NCBI RefSeq assembly: GCF_013623835.1
Contig: NZ_JABKDE010000004.1
Location: 62,001 to 126,000, forward strand
Origin: Brevibacterium oceani
Lineage (GTDB): Bacteria; Actinomycetota; Actinomycetes; Actinomycetales; Brevibacteriaceae
Length of the DNA stretch: 64,000 bases
Reading direction: 5' to 3'
Part shown: in pieces, positions 15,867 to 24,644 of the stretch
Layout of the letters: each line of letters begins with the position of its first letter
Position numbering within the stretch: position 1 is the stretch's first letter
Program-made: the position numbers and the translations under genes
The notes under the pieces: model-generated
Seen by the model: the letters and a program-made list of their open reading frames with translations, nothing else
Databases searched by the model: none
Told to the model about the DNA's origin: nothing

Positions 15867-17644
15867 GAGCACACACCACTCTGACGATCGCCTCACGCCG
15901 TCGATCCTTCTCCCACCTCGCCCCGCTCCTGCGCGCGAGGGCCGGATGGGTCGTCCTCCTCGTCATCGCCGGACTCGCCAACGCGGGAGCCGGACTCGTC
16001 GGACCCTGGGCGATCGGCCGCCTCGTCGACGAGCTTCCCGCCGGGGCCGGTGAGGACGTCGTCTGGTTCTGCGCGATCGCCGTGGCCGTGGCCGGAATCG
16101 TCATGGCCCTGGGCACGTGGATCGGGGCGTGGGCGCTCGCCCACATCGCCATGCCGGTCGTCGCCGAACTGCGCACCGAGGTCGTCGACGCCGCGATGTC
16201 GCCGGAGTCCCAGCGGATCGAATCGACGGGGACCGGCGACCTCGTCTCCCGCGTCGCCGATGACTCCCGTAAGATCAGCGAGGCCGCCGCCCAAGTGCTG
16301 CCGCTCGTCGTCGAATCCCTCCTCGTCGTGCTCGTCTCCGCCGCCGGGCTGGTGGCGATCGACTGGCGACTGGGCCTCGTCGGCCTCATCGCCCTGCCGA
16401 TGTACTGGTTCACCCTGCGTTGGTATCTGCCCAGATCAGAACCCATCTACAAGGAAGAGCGCGCCGCGTTCGGCCGTCGTGCCGGCCGCCTCCTCGGCGG
16501 ACTGACAGGGGCGCAGACCCTGCGCGCCTACCGCGCCGAGGGCGGGGAGATGACCCGCATCGACGCGGCCTCGGGCGAGGCACGAGACCTCTCGATCCAC
16601 GTGTTCCGGTTCCTCACCCGCGCCTTCGGCCGCAACAACCGCGCCGAGGCGGTCGTGCTGTCCCTGCTGCTCATCGCCGGTTTCGCCCTCGTCTGGTTCG
16701 GCGAATCCACGGCCGGAGCCGTGACCACCGCAGCACTGGTCTTCCACCGCCTGTTCAACCCCATCGGCGCGCTCGTCGGACTCTTCGACCAGGTCCAATC
16801 CGCCGGGGCATCGCTGACCCGCATGGTCGGCGTCATCGACGAAGCCACAAACTCGCCGAGGCGGTCGCAGGCTTCCGTCGACCGTGCCGTGACCGCGGCG
16901 CCGGCCCTCGTGATCGACGACGTCTGGTTCACCTACGACGAAGACCCGAGCTCGGACAACCATGTGCTCACCGGCGTCGATCTGCGCATCGACCCCGGTG
17001 AGGTCGTCGCCGTCGTCGGTACCACGGGCGCGGGCAAGTCGACGCTGGCCCGCATCGCCGCGGGACTCTCCGCACCCAGCCGAGGCCGCGCGATGCTGGG
17101 GACCGCCTCGGCGGGGCAGGAGCTGACCACGTTGCCGGAATCCGTGCTCCGCGGACACATCGCCATGGTCGCGCAGGAGGTCCACACCTTCGTCGGAACC
17201 CTGCGGGAGAACATCGCCCTGCCCGTCGACGAGGCACCCGATGAGGCGATTCTCGCGGCCCTTGACACGGTCGGCGCAGACTGGGCCCGGACCCTTCCAC
17301 AGGGTCTCGACACGGCGGTCGGGGACGGCGGGCAGCGGCTGAGCCCGGTCCAGGAGCAGACGATCGCCCTGGCCCGGTTGGTGCTCGCCGACCCGGATTT
17401 TGCGATCCTCGACGAGGCCACCGCCGAGGCGGGGTCGGCCGGAGCGCATGTCCTCGAAGGCTCCGCGCGGGCTGCCCTGGCCGGTCGCGGTGCGCTCGTC
17501 GTCGCCCACCGGCTCAGTCAGGCGGAGACCGCCGATCGGGTGCTCGTCATGGATCACGGCCGCGTCGTCGAGGCCGGCACTCATGCCGAGCTCGTCGCCG
17601 CCGGCGGACGCTACGCCGAGCTGTGGGAGGCCTGGTCGGCCTGA
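15863..17644 (+). CDS. ABC exporter half with intact Walker motifs (partner 2)
   Basis: This 593-residue fused ABC protein has a canonical Walker A 'GTTGAGKSTLAR', Q-loop 'MVAQEVHTFVGTLREN', Walker B 'FAILDEATAEAGS' and H-loop 'LVVAHRLSQAE'. The signature is degenerate, 'LSPVQEQTIALARL', where LSGGQ is expected. Combined with partner 1 (normal LSGGQ, broken Walker A) this gives one complete composite ATP site and one doubly degenerate site, as in TmrAB- or TM287/288-type exporters. The GTG start overlaps partner 1's TGA stop by 4 bases. The substrate is unknown; lipids, peptides or drugs are typical of the family. Confidence 0.88.
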   Translation: MRAHTTLTIASRRRSFSHLAPLLRARAGWVVLLVIAGLANAGAGLVGPWAIGRLVDELPAGAGEDVVWFCAIAVAVAGIVMALGTWIGAWALAHIAMPVVAELRTEVVDAAMSPESQRIESTGTGDLVSRVADDSRKISEAAAQVLPLVVESLLVVLVSAAGLVAIDWRLGLVGLIALPMYWFTLRWYLPRSEPIYKEERAAFGRRAGRLLGGLTGAQTLRAYRAEGGEMTRIDAASGEARDLSIHVFRFLTRAFGRNNRAEAVVLSLLLIAGFALVWFGESTAGAVTTAALVFHRLFNPIGALVGLFDQVQSAGASLTRMVGVIDEATNSPRRSQASVDRAVTAAPALVIDDVWFTYDEDPSSDNHVLTGVDLRIDPGEVVAVVGTTGAGKSTLARIAAGLSAPSRGRAMLGTASAGQELTTLPESVLRGHIAMVAQEVHTFVGTLRENIALPVDEAPDEAILAALDTVGADWARTLPQGLDTAVGDGGQRLSPVQEQTIALARLVLADPDFAILDEATAEAGSAGAHVLEGSARAALAGRGALVVAHRLSQAETADRVLVMDHGRVVEAGTHAELVAAGGRYAELWEAWSA

Positions 17645-17659
17645 GCCGGCAGGCTGACT

Positions 17660-17694
17660 CTCACCGCAGGCCGACAGTCCTCACCGCAGGCCGA
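17660..17694. repeat. Short direct repeat at the mgtE 3' end
   Basis: CTCACCGCAGGCCGA occurs at 17660-17674 and again at 17680-17694; the second copy contains the mgtE stop codon and last codons. It is a small local duplication in the gap between convergent genes. Confidence 0.5.
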
Positions 17695-19048
17695 GCACCG
17701 TGGTCGCGATCGTGAAGTAGAGGATGAGCCCGGTCGCGTCGCAGAACGTGGAGATGAACGGGTTGGAGAACACGGCCGGATCCGCGCCGACCTTCTTCGC
17801 GATGATCGGCATCAGCCCGCCCACCGTCGCGGCCATCATGCACACCGACAGCAGGGTCAGCCCGATGACCAGGCCGATCGGCCATCCGTAGACGAGACCG
17901 GCGATGACGAAGCCCAAGGTCCCGAGCACCGCACCGAGCACGGCGCCGACACGCAGCTCCCGCCAGATCACCTTCCCGAGGTCGCGGATGCGCACTTCCC
18001 CGACGGCCAGGGCTCGGGTGACCGTGGTCGCCGCCTGGTTGCCGGTGTTGCCGCCGGTGCCGGTGAGGAGCGGGATGAAGAGCGCGAGGACGACGACCTG
18101 ATCCAGCCGATCCTCGTAGACTTCGAGGACCTGGACGGTGAGGATCGCGGACACGGCGAGGACGAGCAGCCAGACGATGCGGCTGCGAACGACGCGCAGG
18201 ATCGTCGAGGACAGGTAGGACCGGTCGAGCGGCTCGGTGCCGGAACCGCGGGCGAAGTCCTCCGCGTCCTCCTCGTCGATGATGTCGAGGACGTCGTCCA
18301 TGGTGAGGATCCCGACGAGGCGGTCCTCCTGGTCGGTCACCGGCATCGCGATGAGCCGGTGGGAGAGGAACTCACGGGCAGCCTGCTCTCGGTCGGTCAG
18401 CGCATGCGTGCTGATGGAATCGCGGACCATGTCCCCGATGATCTCCTCTCCGTCGGCGGCGAGGAGGTTGCGCAGGGACACCACCCCGCGCAGCACCCGA
18501 CCAGGGCCGACGACGGGCAGAAGGTAGACGGTCTCGGGTCCGTCGATGCGGGCGTGGACGACGTCCATCGCCCCTGCGACGGTCCAATCCTCGTGCAGGC
18601 CGAGCACCTCGGGGGACATGTAGCGACCGATCGCGGACTTCGGATAGCCGAGCACCGCCGAGGTCATCTCCCGCTCGTCGGCGGTCAGCCCCTTCATCAG
18701 GCGGCTGACCACGCTCGCAGGCAGTTCGCCGAAGAGTTCGGCACGGTCATCGGGATCGAGACCGTCGACGATGTCGGCGACCTCGGGTTCGCGGAGGTTG
18801 CCGATGAGTTCGGCCTGATAGGCCGGCGGAAGGTCCTCGAAGACGTCGAGGGCTTCGGCTTTTGTCAGCACCTTAAAGAGCATCGCCGACTGCAGCGGCG
18901 TCGACGTGTGGACGAGGCGGGCGATCTTCGCCTGCGGCACCTGCCGGGCCAGGTTGGCGATCTCGTCGAGGGCGGTCGGATCGATCCTGCCGGTGAGAGC
19001 GGATTCGAGTCGATCGGCCGCCGCCGGATCAGTCGTCATCTCCTCCAT
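17681..19048 (-). CDS. mgtE: Magnesium transporter MgtE
   Basis: MgtE is a Mg2+-gated Mg2+ channel. The 455-residue protein has the N-terminal superhelical domain (about 25-135), two CBS domains (about 140-265, with 'ITDREQAAREF' and 'VGILTMDDVLDIIDEEDAED') and five C-terminal membrane helices with the pore segment 'IPLLTGTGGNTGNQAAT'. Length and domain order are standard. The ATG follows GGTGGAGGAGCGCCC. It stands 64 bases after a UspA-like gene on the same strand. No M-box riboswitch fold was recognised in that gap. Confidence 0.93.
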   Translation of the reverse strand: MEEMTTDPAAADRLESALTGRIDPTALDEIANLARQVPQAKIARLVHTSTPLQSAMLFKVLTKAEALDVFEDLPPAYQAELIGNLREPEVADIVDGLDPDDRAELFGELPASVVSRLMKGLTADEREMTSAVLGYPKSAIGRYMSPEVLGLHEDWTVAGAMDVVHARIDGPETVYLLPVVGPGRVLRGVVSLRNLLAADGEEIIGDMVRDSISTHALTDREQAAREFLSHRLIAMPVTDQEDRLVGILTMDDVLDIIDEEDAEDFARGSGTEPLDRSYLSSTILRVVRSRIVWLLVLAVSAILTVQVLEVYEDRLDQVVVLALFIPLLTGTGGNTGNQAATTVTRALAVGEVRIRDLGKVIWRELRVGAVLGAVLGTLGFVIAGLVYGWPIGLVIGLTLLSVCMMAATVGGLMPIIAKKVGADPAVFSNPFISTFCDATGLILYFTIATTVLGLR

Positions 19049-19112
19049 GGGCGCTCCTCCACCTCGTCGGTCCGCTGGTCGAGACCCACCCTATGCCATG
19101 GGTGCTCGGCCC

Positions 19113-19481
19113 TCAGGACCTGGTGCGGTCGGTGCGCACTGCCAGCACCGGGACGGGGGAGCGGAGGATGAGCCGCTGGGCGACGGAGCCGAGGACCGCT
19201 TTGCCCACCCGGGAGCGTCCGCGGAGGCCGAGGACGAGCCGATCCACCTCGGGGTGCTCGTCGATCTCGTCGATGACCGCGGCCACGGGGTCACGGTCGC
19301 CGCGACCGGACCGGTTGATGACGGTGACCTCGAGGCCGGGTGGGACCTCCTCGGTGTCGAAGTCGTGCAGGGTGAGGTTGATGAGCAGCAGTCCGGTGCT
19401 GCGTGACTGCGCTTCGGCGACGGCGGACTCGAGGGCCAACCTGCCCTCGGGGCTGTCGGTGACGGCGACGGCGACTGACAT
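19113..19481 (-). CDS. UspA-family universal stress protein
   Basis: The 122-residue single-domain protein ends with 'LGLRGRSRVGKAVLGSVAQ', close to the ATP-binding pattern G-2x-G-9x-G(S/T) of UspA proteins, and then a short 'PVPVLAVRT' strand. It is shorter than the usual 140-150 residues because the loop after the first strand is reduced. The ATG is preceded by AAGGAGTCTCC. It starts only 9 bases after the stop of a sugar porter gene, so the two are probably co-transcribed. Confidence 0.82.
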   Translation of the reverse strand: MSVAVAVTDSPEGRLALESAVAEAQSRSTGLLLINLTLHDFDTEEVPPGLEVTVINRSGRGDRDPVAAVIDEIDEHPEVDRLVLGLRGRSRVGKAVLGSVAQRLILRSPVPVLAVRTDRTRS

Positions 19482-19490
19482 GGAGACTCC

Positions 19491-20936
19491 TTACTTCCTG
19501 CCGTACTTCGCTTTGAAATCCCGTTCGAACTGCGCGAGGTCCTTGTCCTTCGTCTCCGGCAGCAGGCAGGCGAGGAAGACGAAGGCGATCACGGCGATGC
19601 CGGCGAACATGCCGAAGGTCGCGGTCATGCCCATGCCCTGGATGAGCGGCGGGAAGAACTGGGCGACGACGGCGTTCATCATCCACAGGACGAACACGCA
19701 GATGCCCATCGCGAAGCTGCGGATCTTCATCGGAAAGATCTCCGAGAGCATCAGCCAGGTCAGCGGGCCGACGGTGCCCTGCATGGAGAAGACGAAGAGG
19801 ACGAGGAAGGCGAGCACGGTCCAGGCCTGGCCGGGACCGGCCGGGACGAAGACCGCGGTGAGCGCGACGAGGGTATGGAAGAGTGCGATGAGTGCGTATC
19901 CGGTGAGGAACATGACCCGCCGAGGCAGCTTGTTGAGCAGGTACATGCCCAGCGAGATCCCGGCTAAGGAGAACACACCGTTGGCGATGTTGCCGATGAT
20001 CGCCACCCCGGAGTCGAGGCCGGCGTTCGTCAGCAGCTGAGTGCCGTAGTACATCACGGAGTTGATGCCGGTGAGCTGTTGGAAGAAGCCGATGCCGACG
20101 CCGATGATGACCAAACGCATCACCCACCGGGTGCCGAGGTCGGACAGACCGCCGGTGGATTCCTTCGCATCCTCGGCGGCGAGGTGGGTGACCTCGGCGA
20201 CCTCGGCCTCGGCGCGTTCGGGGGAGCGGACCAGTTTGAGGACGGCGAGAGCCTCCTCGGTGCGGCCCTGGGAGATGAGCCAGCGGGGACTCTCGGGTTG
20301 GAAGAGCATGCCCACGAGCAGGGCGATCGCCGGAGCCAGGGCGACGACCAGCATCCACCGCCAGATCGAATCGACGTGGCCGAAGAAGTTGAAGATCACC
20401 GCGTTGATGATGAAGGCCGCGAGCTGACCGCCGACGATCATCAGCTCATTGCGGGTGACGAAGCTGCCGCGCTTCTCCGACGGAGCGACCTCGCCGAGGT
20501 AGACGGGCACTGTCGCCGAGGCGCCTCCGACGGCGATCCCGAGGACGAAGCGGGCCCCGATGAGGAACGCGGCGCCGGGGGCGAGGACGCAGCCGAGAGT
20601 GCCGGCGATGAAGACGCAGGCCAGCAGCAGGATCGTCTTCTTCCGGCCCTGGGCGTCGGCGACGCGACCGCCGAAGACGGCGCCGAAGGCCGCCCCGACC
20701 ATGAGTGAGGCGACGACGAGGCCTTCGGAGAACGACGTCAGTCCGAAGTCCTCACTGAGCGGTTCGAGGGCTCCGTTGACGACCCCGGTGTCATAGCCGA
20801 AGAGCAGACCGCCGAAGGTCGCGACGGTGGCGATGACGCCGAGGCGGTGGACCGGGCGGCCCGATCCCATGTGCGGCAGGTCGAACTTCGTGCTTGCGGC
20901 GGATGTCGACTGGCGACGCGGATATCCCGTTGACAT
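19491..20936 (-). CDS. Sugar porter family MFS transporter
   Basis: The protein of about 481 residues has 12 helices and sugar porter signatures: 'GGLLFGYDTGVVNGAL' in helix 1, 'GRVADAQGRKK' in the first loop, 'PVYLGEVAPSEKRG' after helix 4, 'QQLTGINSVMYYG' in helix 7 and 'PETKDKDLAQFE' near the C terminus. These fit XylE/AraE/GLUT-like proton-coupled sugar or polyol uptake. The ATG chosen lies behind GGAGAGGAGTTGTCC. It is followed by a UspA-like gene in the same operon. The exact sugar cannot be read. Confidence 0.9.
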   Translation of the reverse strand: MSTGYPRRQSTSAASTKFDLPHMGSGRPVHRLGVIATVATFGGLLFGYDTGVVNGALEPLSEDFGLTSFSEGLVVASLMVGAAFGAVFGGRVADAQGRKKTILLLACVFIAGTLGCVLAPGAAFLIGARFVLGIAVGGASATVPVYLGEVAPSEKRGSFVTRNELMIVGGQLAAFIINAVIFNFFGHVDSIWRWMLVVALAPAIALLVGMLFQPESPRWLISQGRTEEALAVLKLVRSPERAEAEVAEVTHLAAEDAKESTGGLSDLGTRWVMRLVIIGVGIGFFQQLTGINSVMYYGTQLLTNAGLDSGVAIIGNIANGVFSLAGISLGMYLLNKLPRRVMFLTGYALIALFHTLVALTAVFVPAGPGQAWTVLAFLVLFVFSMQGTVGPLTWLMLSEIFPMKIRSFAMGICVFVLWMMNAVVAQFFPPLIQGMGMTATFGMFAGIAVIAFVFLACLLPETKDKDLAQFERDFKAKYGRK

Positions 20937-21160
20937 GGACAACTCCTCTCCTTTCCAGTCCTAGCACACGGCGACCTGGTGCTGGGAGAGGGGTGGAGTC
21001 GCTTCGCCACCGCCCGAAGTGACAGCGACCTACGATGGAGCCATGACGAGGACATTCCCGGAATCGGCCCCGAACATCGCCGAGGCAGTCGAGCGGTGCG
21101 GATCACCGCGACCGGGCGCGAACGCCTCGACTGGGTGCTTGCTGTTGAGAGGAACCACCG

Positions 21161-22006
21161 ATGACCATGCACGACAGCACGGCTGCTGACCGCAGAGCCG
21201 CAGAGTTCCGTGGGCTGCATACCCCCGGGGACCCGTTCATCCTGCCGTGCGCCTGGGATGTCGCCTCGGCCCGATTCTTCGCCGAGGCGGGGCACCGGGC
21301 CATCGGCACGACGAGCCTCGGTGTGGCAGCCGGAATCGGCGCCGCCGACGAGGATCGCGAGACGCTCACAGCGATGTCTGGACTGATCAGGGCGATGCGG
21401 GAAGTGCTGCCGGAGGGGCTGCTGACCTGCGATTTCGAAGACGGGTACGGTGACGGACCGGAAACCGTGGTCGAAACGCTCGGCAACAGCCTTGCCATGC
21501 CGGAGGGGGCGCCGCCGTGCCTGGCCGTCGAAGGAATCAACGTCGAGGACTCCGCCTTCGGCCGCCTGACCGAACCAGCGGCGCTGGCCGCGACGATCGC
21601 CGCGATCAAAGCGGCCTTCCCGGACCTGTTCGTCAACGCCAGGATCGACACGTTCTGGCTCGGCGGCGACGACCTCGGCGATGTGCTCACCCGAATCGAG
21701 ACCTACGCCGTGGCGGGGGCGGATGGGATCTTCGTGCCCGGCAACCTCGACCTCGCTGCGATTCGGACGATCGTCGACTGCTCGCCGCTGCCGGTGAACG
21801 TTCTGGCGAGTCCTGATCTCCCGTTGTCCACGCTCGCCGAGGCAGGCGTGGCGCGGATCAGCACCGGCTCACTCCTCTACCGCACGGCCCTGAGTGCAGG
21901 ACTGCGATCGCTGGCTGTTTTGGACAGTGGGCGACCCGCGGAGACGAAGAGCGTCCTGAGCTATCAGGACGTCGCGAACCCGAAGCGAGCTCAGTCCTCC
22001 TCATAG
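21161..22006 (+). CDS. Isocitrate lyase/PEP mutase superfamily enzyme
   Basis: This 281-residue barrel protein starts 'FRGLHTPGDPFILPCAWDV' and carries 'TCDFEDGYGDG' (metal-binding acidic residues), 'VEGINVEDS' and 'LFVNARIDTFWLGG', all typical of the ICL/PEPM superfamily. The superfamily's lyases cleave or form C-C bonds next to a carboxylate (methylisocitrate, oxaloacetate, phosphonopyruvate). This subgroup lacks the Cys-rich KKCGH loop of true isocitrate lyase, so the function is unassigned. It converges with the acidic protein gene, overlapping it by 16 bases. Confidence 0.82.
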   Translation: MTMHDSTAADRRAAEFRGLHTPGDPFILPCAWDVASARFFAEAGHRAIGTTSLGVAAGIGAADEDRETLTAMSGLIRAMREVLPEGLLTCDFEDGYGDGPETVVETLGNSLAMPEGAPPCLAVEGINVEDSAFGRLTEPAALAATIAAIKAAFPDLFVNARIDTFWLGGDDLGDVLTRIETYAVAGADGIFVPGNLDLAAIRTIVDCSPLPVNVLASPDLPLSTLAEAGVARISTGSLLYRTALSAGLRSLAVLDSGRPAETKSVLSYQDVANPKRAQSSS

Positions 22007-22476
22007 GAATCGTCGATGACTTCGGGCATCCCGTCGATGACCGAGACCTCTTCGGTTCCGTCGTCGGCCAGCGCGTCGACATCGAGGTCGTCGCCGTCGA
22101 GTTCGGCGACCTCGAAGTCGTCATCGCCTTCGGAGACCATCTCGTCGCCGACGCGATTTCCCTGCTCCGCTGCCGGAGACTGATCGGTGTTGAACTCGTC
22201 CGAGAGGTCGGGCGCCTCATTCTCGTCCTCCCAGCCTGCGTCGTCGACGAGCACATCGTCGGCACCTTCGATACCGGTTCCTTCGGGGCCGTCGGCACCG
22301 GGCTCGACGAAGGGCGCATCCTGTCCGTCGGGATCGGTCTCGAGGTCGGAGTCGAGATCCTCGGCATCGGCCTCGACCGCGTCGAGCTCCGGGTCGTCCA
22401 GTTCGTCGGCAGTCGGCTCATCGAGGGTGAGGTCGTCATCCTGCCACTGTGTCGGGTCAGTATCGAATTCGCTCAT
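21991..22476 (-). CDS. Highly acidic hypothetical protein
   Basis: The 161-residue product is extremely rich in Asp and Glu with few basic residues, no Cys and no hydrophobic segments. It is predicted to be disordered and soluble. The start MSEFDTDPTQW is fixed by AAGGAGTGACC just upstream. Actinobacteria encode many small acidic proteins of this type (some in DUF5709-like groups), but I cannot name the family. The 3' end overlaps the convergent ICL/PEPM gene by 16 bases. Upstream is the patatin gene on the same strand. Confidence 0.75.
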   Translation of the reverse strand: MSEFDTDPTQWQDDDLTLDEPTADELDDPELDAVEADAEDLDSDLETDPDGQDAPFVEPGADGPEGTGIEGADDVLVDDAGWEDENEAPDLSDEFNTDQSPAAEQGNRVGDEMVSEGDDDFEVAELDGDDLDVDALADDGTEEVSVIDGMPEVIDDSYEED

Positions 22477-22557
22477 GGTCACTCCTTGCGACGACATCGG
22501 CTGAGAGAACTTCTCGGGCCCTCATTCTTACACGGAGTCCGCTGCCCCGGCCATGGG

Positions 22558-23541
22558 TCACTGCCGATCGAAGCGGTCCTTCCACTCCTGCCAGTCCCAG
22601 GTTTCGAGCAAATTCAGAGCCGCCTCGGTGCCGGAGTCGATGAGGTCGAGCTTGTCGGCAGTCGTCAGAGCGAAGTCCGTGCTGCTGTGATCGGCGGTGT
22701 CGACGAAGATCGTCCGCTCGGTCACCGAAGGCTCGTCGATGTGCCGACGGTCGTGGGCGTTGAGCATCGTCGAGACGAGCGAGCGGGCGAATTGGAAGGT
22801 GGTGGCGTTGGGCCGCCACTCGGTCGCGGCGGTGCGCCGTGCCGAGAGCATGACGCCGAAGGTCGGCCAGCGGGCCGGGCGCGCATCTTTGCGGTCGAAG
22901 ACGTCGACGGGGAAGTTCGAGAGCAGACCGCCGTCGGCACCGAGCACCGACGATCCGCCCGCCACGCTCGCACGCGCAGCCAGACTGCGGGGACGGAAGA
23001 AGAACGGACTCGCGGCCGAGGCGCACACCGCCTCGGCGACGGACTGACTGTCCGCATCGACGCCGAGGGCCTCCTCATAGTCCCAGGGCAGGCGGAGCAT
23101 GCGACCGCGGGAGACATCGGAGACGATGACGACGAGCCGAAAGCTGCGCTCCGGCGGCAGATCTCCCTCGGGATCGTGGAGTCGCAGGTCACCCCACGTG
23201 CGCACCCCTTGTTTCGCCAGAGCCTCGGCGAGGAAGTCGTGGAGGGCGTCACCGAGGTACATGCCTTTGTGGAAGAGCAGCCCTTGGACCCTGCCGAGCC
23301 ACGGAACGAGACGGAACGCGGGGGAGAGGTCCTCGAAGTCGGAGAAGTCCTTCTCGAGCACCGTCTGCCGCAGCTCCGCCGGTGCGATCCCCGCCGCGGT
23401 CAGGGCACCGACGATCGCTCCGGCCGAGGCTCCGGCGATGCGATGGAAGGCATAGCCGACCTCGGCCAAGGCATCGACTGCTCCGACGAGGCCGGGCAGC
23501 TTCGCCCCTCCGCCTTCCAAGACGAGATCGGTCGTGGCCAT
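22558..23541 (-). CDS. Patatin-like phospholipase
   Basis: The 327-residue protein shows the patatin hallmarks: oxyanion loop 'EGGGAK' (residues 9-14), nucleophile elbow 'GASAG' with Ser39, and catalytic-dyad motif 'GADGGLLSNFPVD' around residue 200. Patatins hydrolyse acyl groups from lipids. No signal peptide is present, so it is probably cytosolic. It stands 81 bases upstream of the acidic protein gene and 74 bases after an SDR gene on the same strand. Actinobacterial members of this type are common and mostly uncharacterised. Confidence 0.87.
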   Translation of the reverse strand: MATTDLVLEGGGAKLPGLVGAVDALAEVGYAFHRIAGASAGAIVGALTAAGIAPAELRQTVLEKDFSDFEDLSPAFRLVPWLGRVQGLLFHKGMYLGDALHDFLAEALAKQGVRTWGDLRLHDPEGDLPPERSFRLVVIVSDVSRGRMLRLPWDYEEALGVDADSQSVAEAVCASAASPFFFRPRSLAARASVAGGSSVLGADGGLLSNFPVDVFDRKDARPARWPTFGVMLSARRTAATEWRPNATTFQFARSLVSTMLNAHDRRHIDEPSVTERTIFVDTADHSSTDFALTTADKLDLIDSGTEAALNLLETWDWQEWKDRFDRQ

Positions 23542-23615
23542 GTCCCCTCCTCGTACATCGTCCCTGAACCCATTGTGGACCCGGGACGACGCAGCGGCGG
23601 GGAGCCGGGGACAGG

Positions 23616-24491
23616 TCAGCGAGTTCCGGCCACCTGCCGGGCCCGTGCCGCCGAGCCGCGTGCACGCCTCTGCTGCCCGCGACCGGTCCTGCCGGTGAAG
23701 TGATCCATGGTCTGATTGACACCGAGGAAGTCCATGACCTTGTCAAATGCTCGGGTCGGCAGCAGCCGTGCGCCGGGAACCCAGCGGACAAGGGAAGGCA
23801 TGACGAGCTGTTCACGTCCGGATTCGACGGCGTCGAGGACGCGTGTGCTCACATCGGTCTCTTCGAGGATCGGCAGCAGCCGCGGGAACTTCGTCTGCAC
23901 GCCCGCGAACATGCCGGTGTTGATGTAGAAGGGACATACGGCGAGGGTGTTGACGTGGCTGCCGTCGGCGCGGAGTTCTCCGCGCAGCGATTCGGTGAAG
24001 CCGACGGCCGCCCACTTGCTCGCCGAGTAGTCGGTCTGCCGAGCCACTCCGGTCAGGCCCGCGGCGCTGGCGATGGTGACCACGGAGCCGCGGTCGCGTT
24101 CGATCATGCCCGGCAGGAAAGCCCTCGTCGTCCAGTAGAGGGCGAAGGTGTTCACCTCGAAGACGCGCCTGATCGCCTCTTCGTCGTTCTCAAGGAGCTT
24201 CTTGCCGGTGACGATCCCTGCGCAGTTGATGAGGACGTCGATCGGACCCACCGGGGCAGCTGCGGCTTCGACCTGGTCGGCGTCGCCGACGTTGAGGGCG
24301 AAGGCCCGAGCGGCCGTGCCGCGAGCGGTGAGCTCGGCCTGCACGGCCTCTCCGCTGTCTGCTGAGAGATCCCAGATGATGATCTCGGCGGCTCCGCGGG
24401 CTGCAGCGTCGAGGGCCATGAGTCGGCCGATTCCGCTGCCGGCTCCGGTGATGAGCACCCGTGCGCCGGAGATATCGGTTCCACGCTTCAT
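23616..24491 (-). CDS. Short-chain dehydrogenase/reductase, 17beta-HSD11-like
   Basis: This 291-residue SDR has 'ITGAGSGIGRLMA' (cofactor binding), 'INCAGI', 'VVTIASAAG' with catalytic Ser, and 'YSASKWAAVGF' with Tyr and Lys. After the fold (to about residue 265) there is a basic tail rich in Arg, Gln and Ala. The ATG at MKRGTD follows AAGGATGCACAAGA. The layout resembles the retinol/17beta-hydroxysteroid dehydrogenase-like SDRs of lipid metabolism, and a lipase-like patatin gene lies just downstream. Substrate is unknown. Confidence 0.85.
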   Translation of the reverse strand: MKRGTDISGARVLITGAGSGIGRLMALDAAARGAAEIIIWDLSADSGEAVQAELTARGTAARAFALNVGDADQVEAAAAPVGPIDVLINCAGIVTGKKLLENDEEAIRRVFEVNTFALYWTTRAFLPGMIERDRGSVVTIASAAGLTGVARQTDYSASKWAAVGFTESLRGELRADGSHVNTLAVCPFYINTGMFAGVQTKFPRLLPILEETDVSTRVLDAVESGREQLVMPSLVRWVPGARLLPTRAFDKVMDFLGVNQTMDHFTGRTGRGQQRRARGSAARARQVAGTR

Positions 24492-24644
24492 TCTTGTGCA
24501 TCCTTGCAGTCGATGTCGGTTCAGAGGCTTCCGGACGCGGACACCGAAACGGTGACCCACTCAGAAGTTACTCAACAGTACATCAGTGTGACGTGGGTCA
24601 CCGCAAGGGGGTGGGCGCTCGTTCCGGCATCCCACCAGGGGTGG

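Noticed and set aside
18984-19112. Possible magnesium riboswitch or attenuator upstream of mgtE
   Set aside because: The gap is 64 bases and shows no M-box-like conserved elements or strong stem.
20979-21164. Reading frame ending 'VRITATGRERLDWVLAVER', resembling the tail of a MarR/PadR regulator
   Set aside because: Only about 20 residues look regulator-like, there is no start or DNA-binding part, and it lies in the leader of the ICL/PEPM gene. Perhaps a remnant, but not supportable as a gene.
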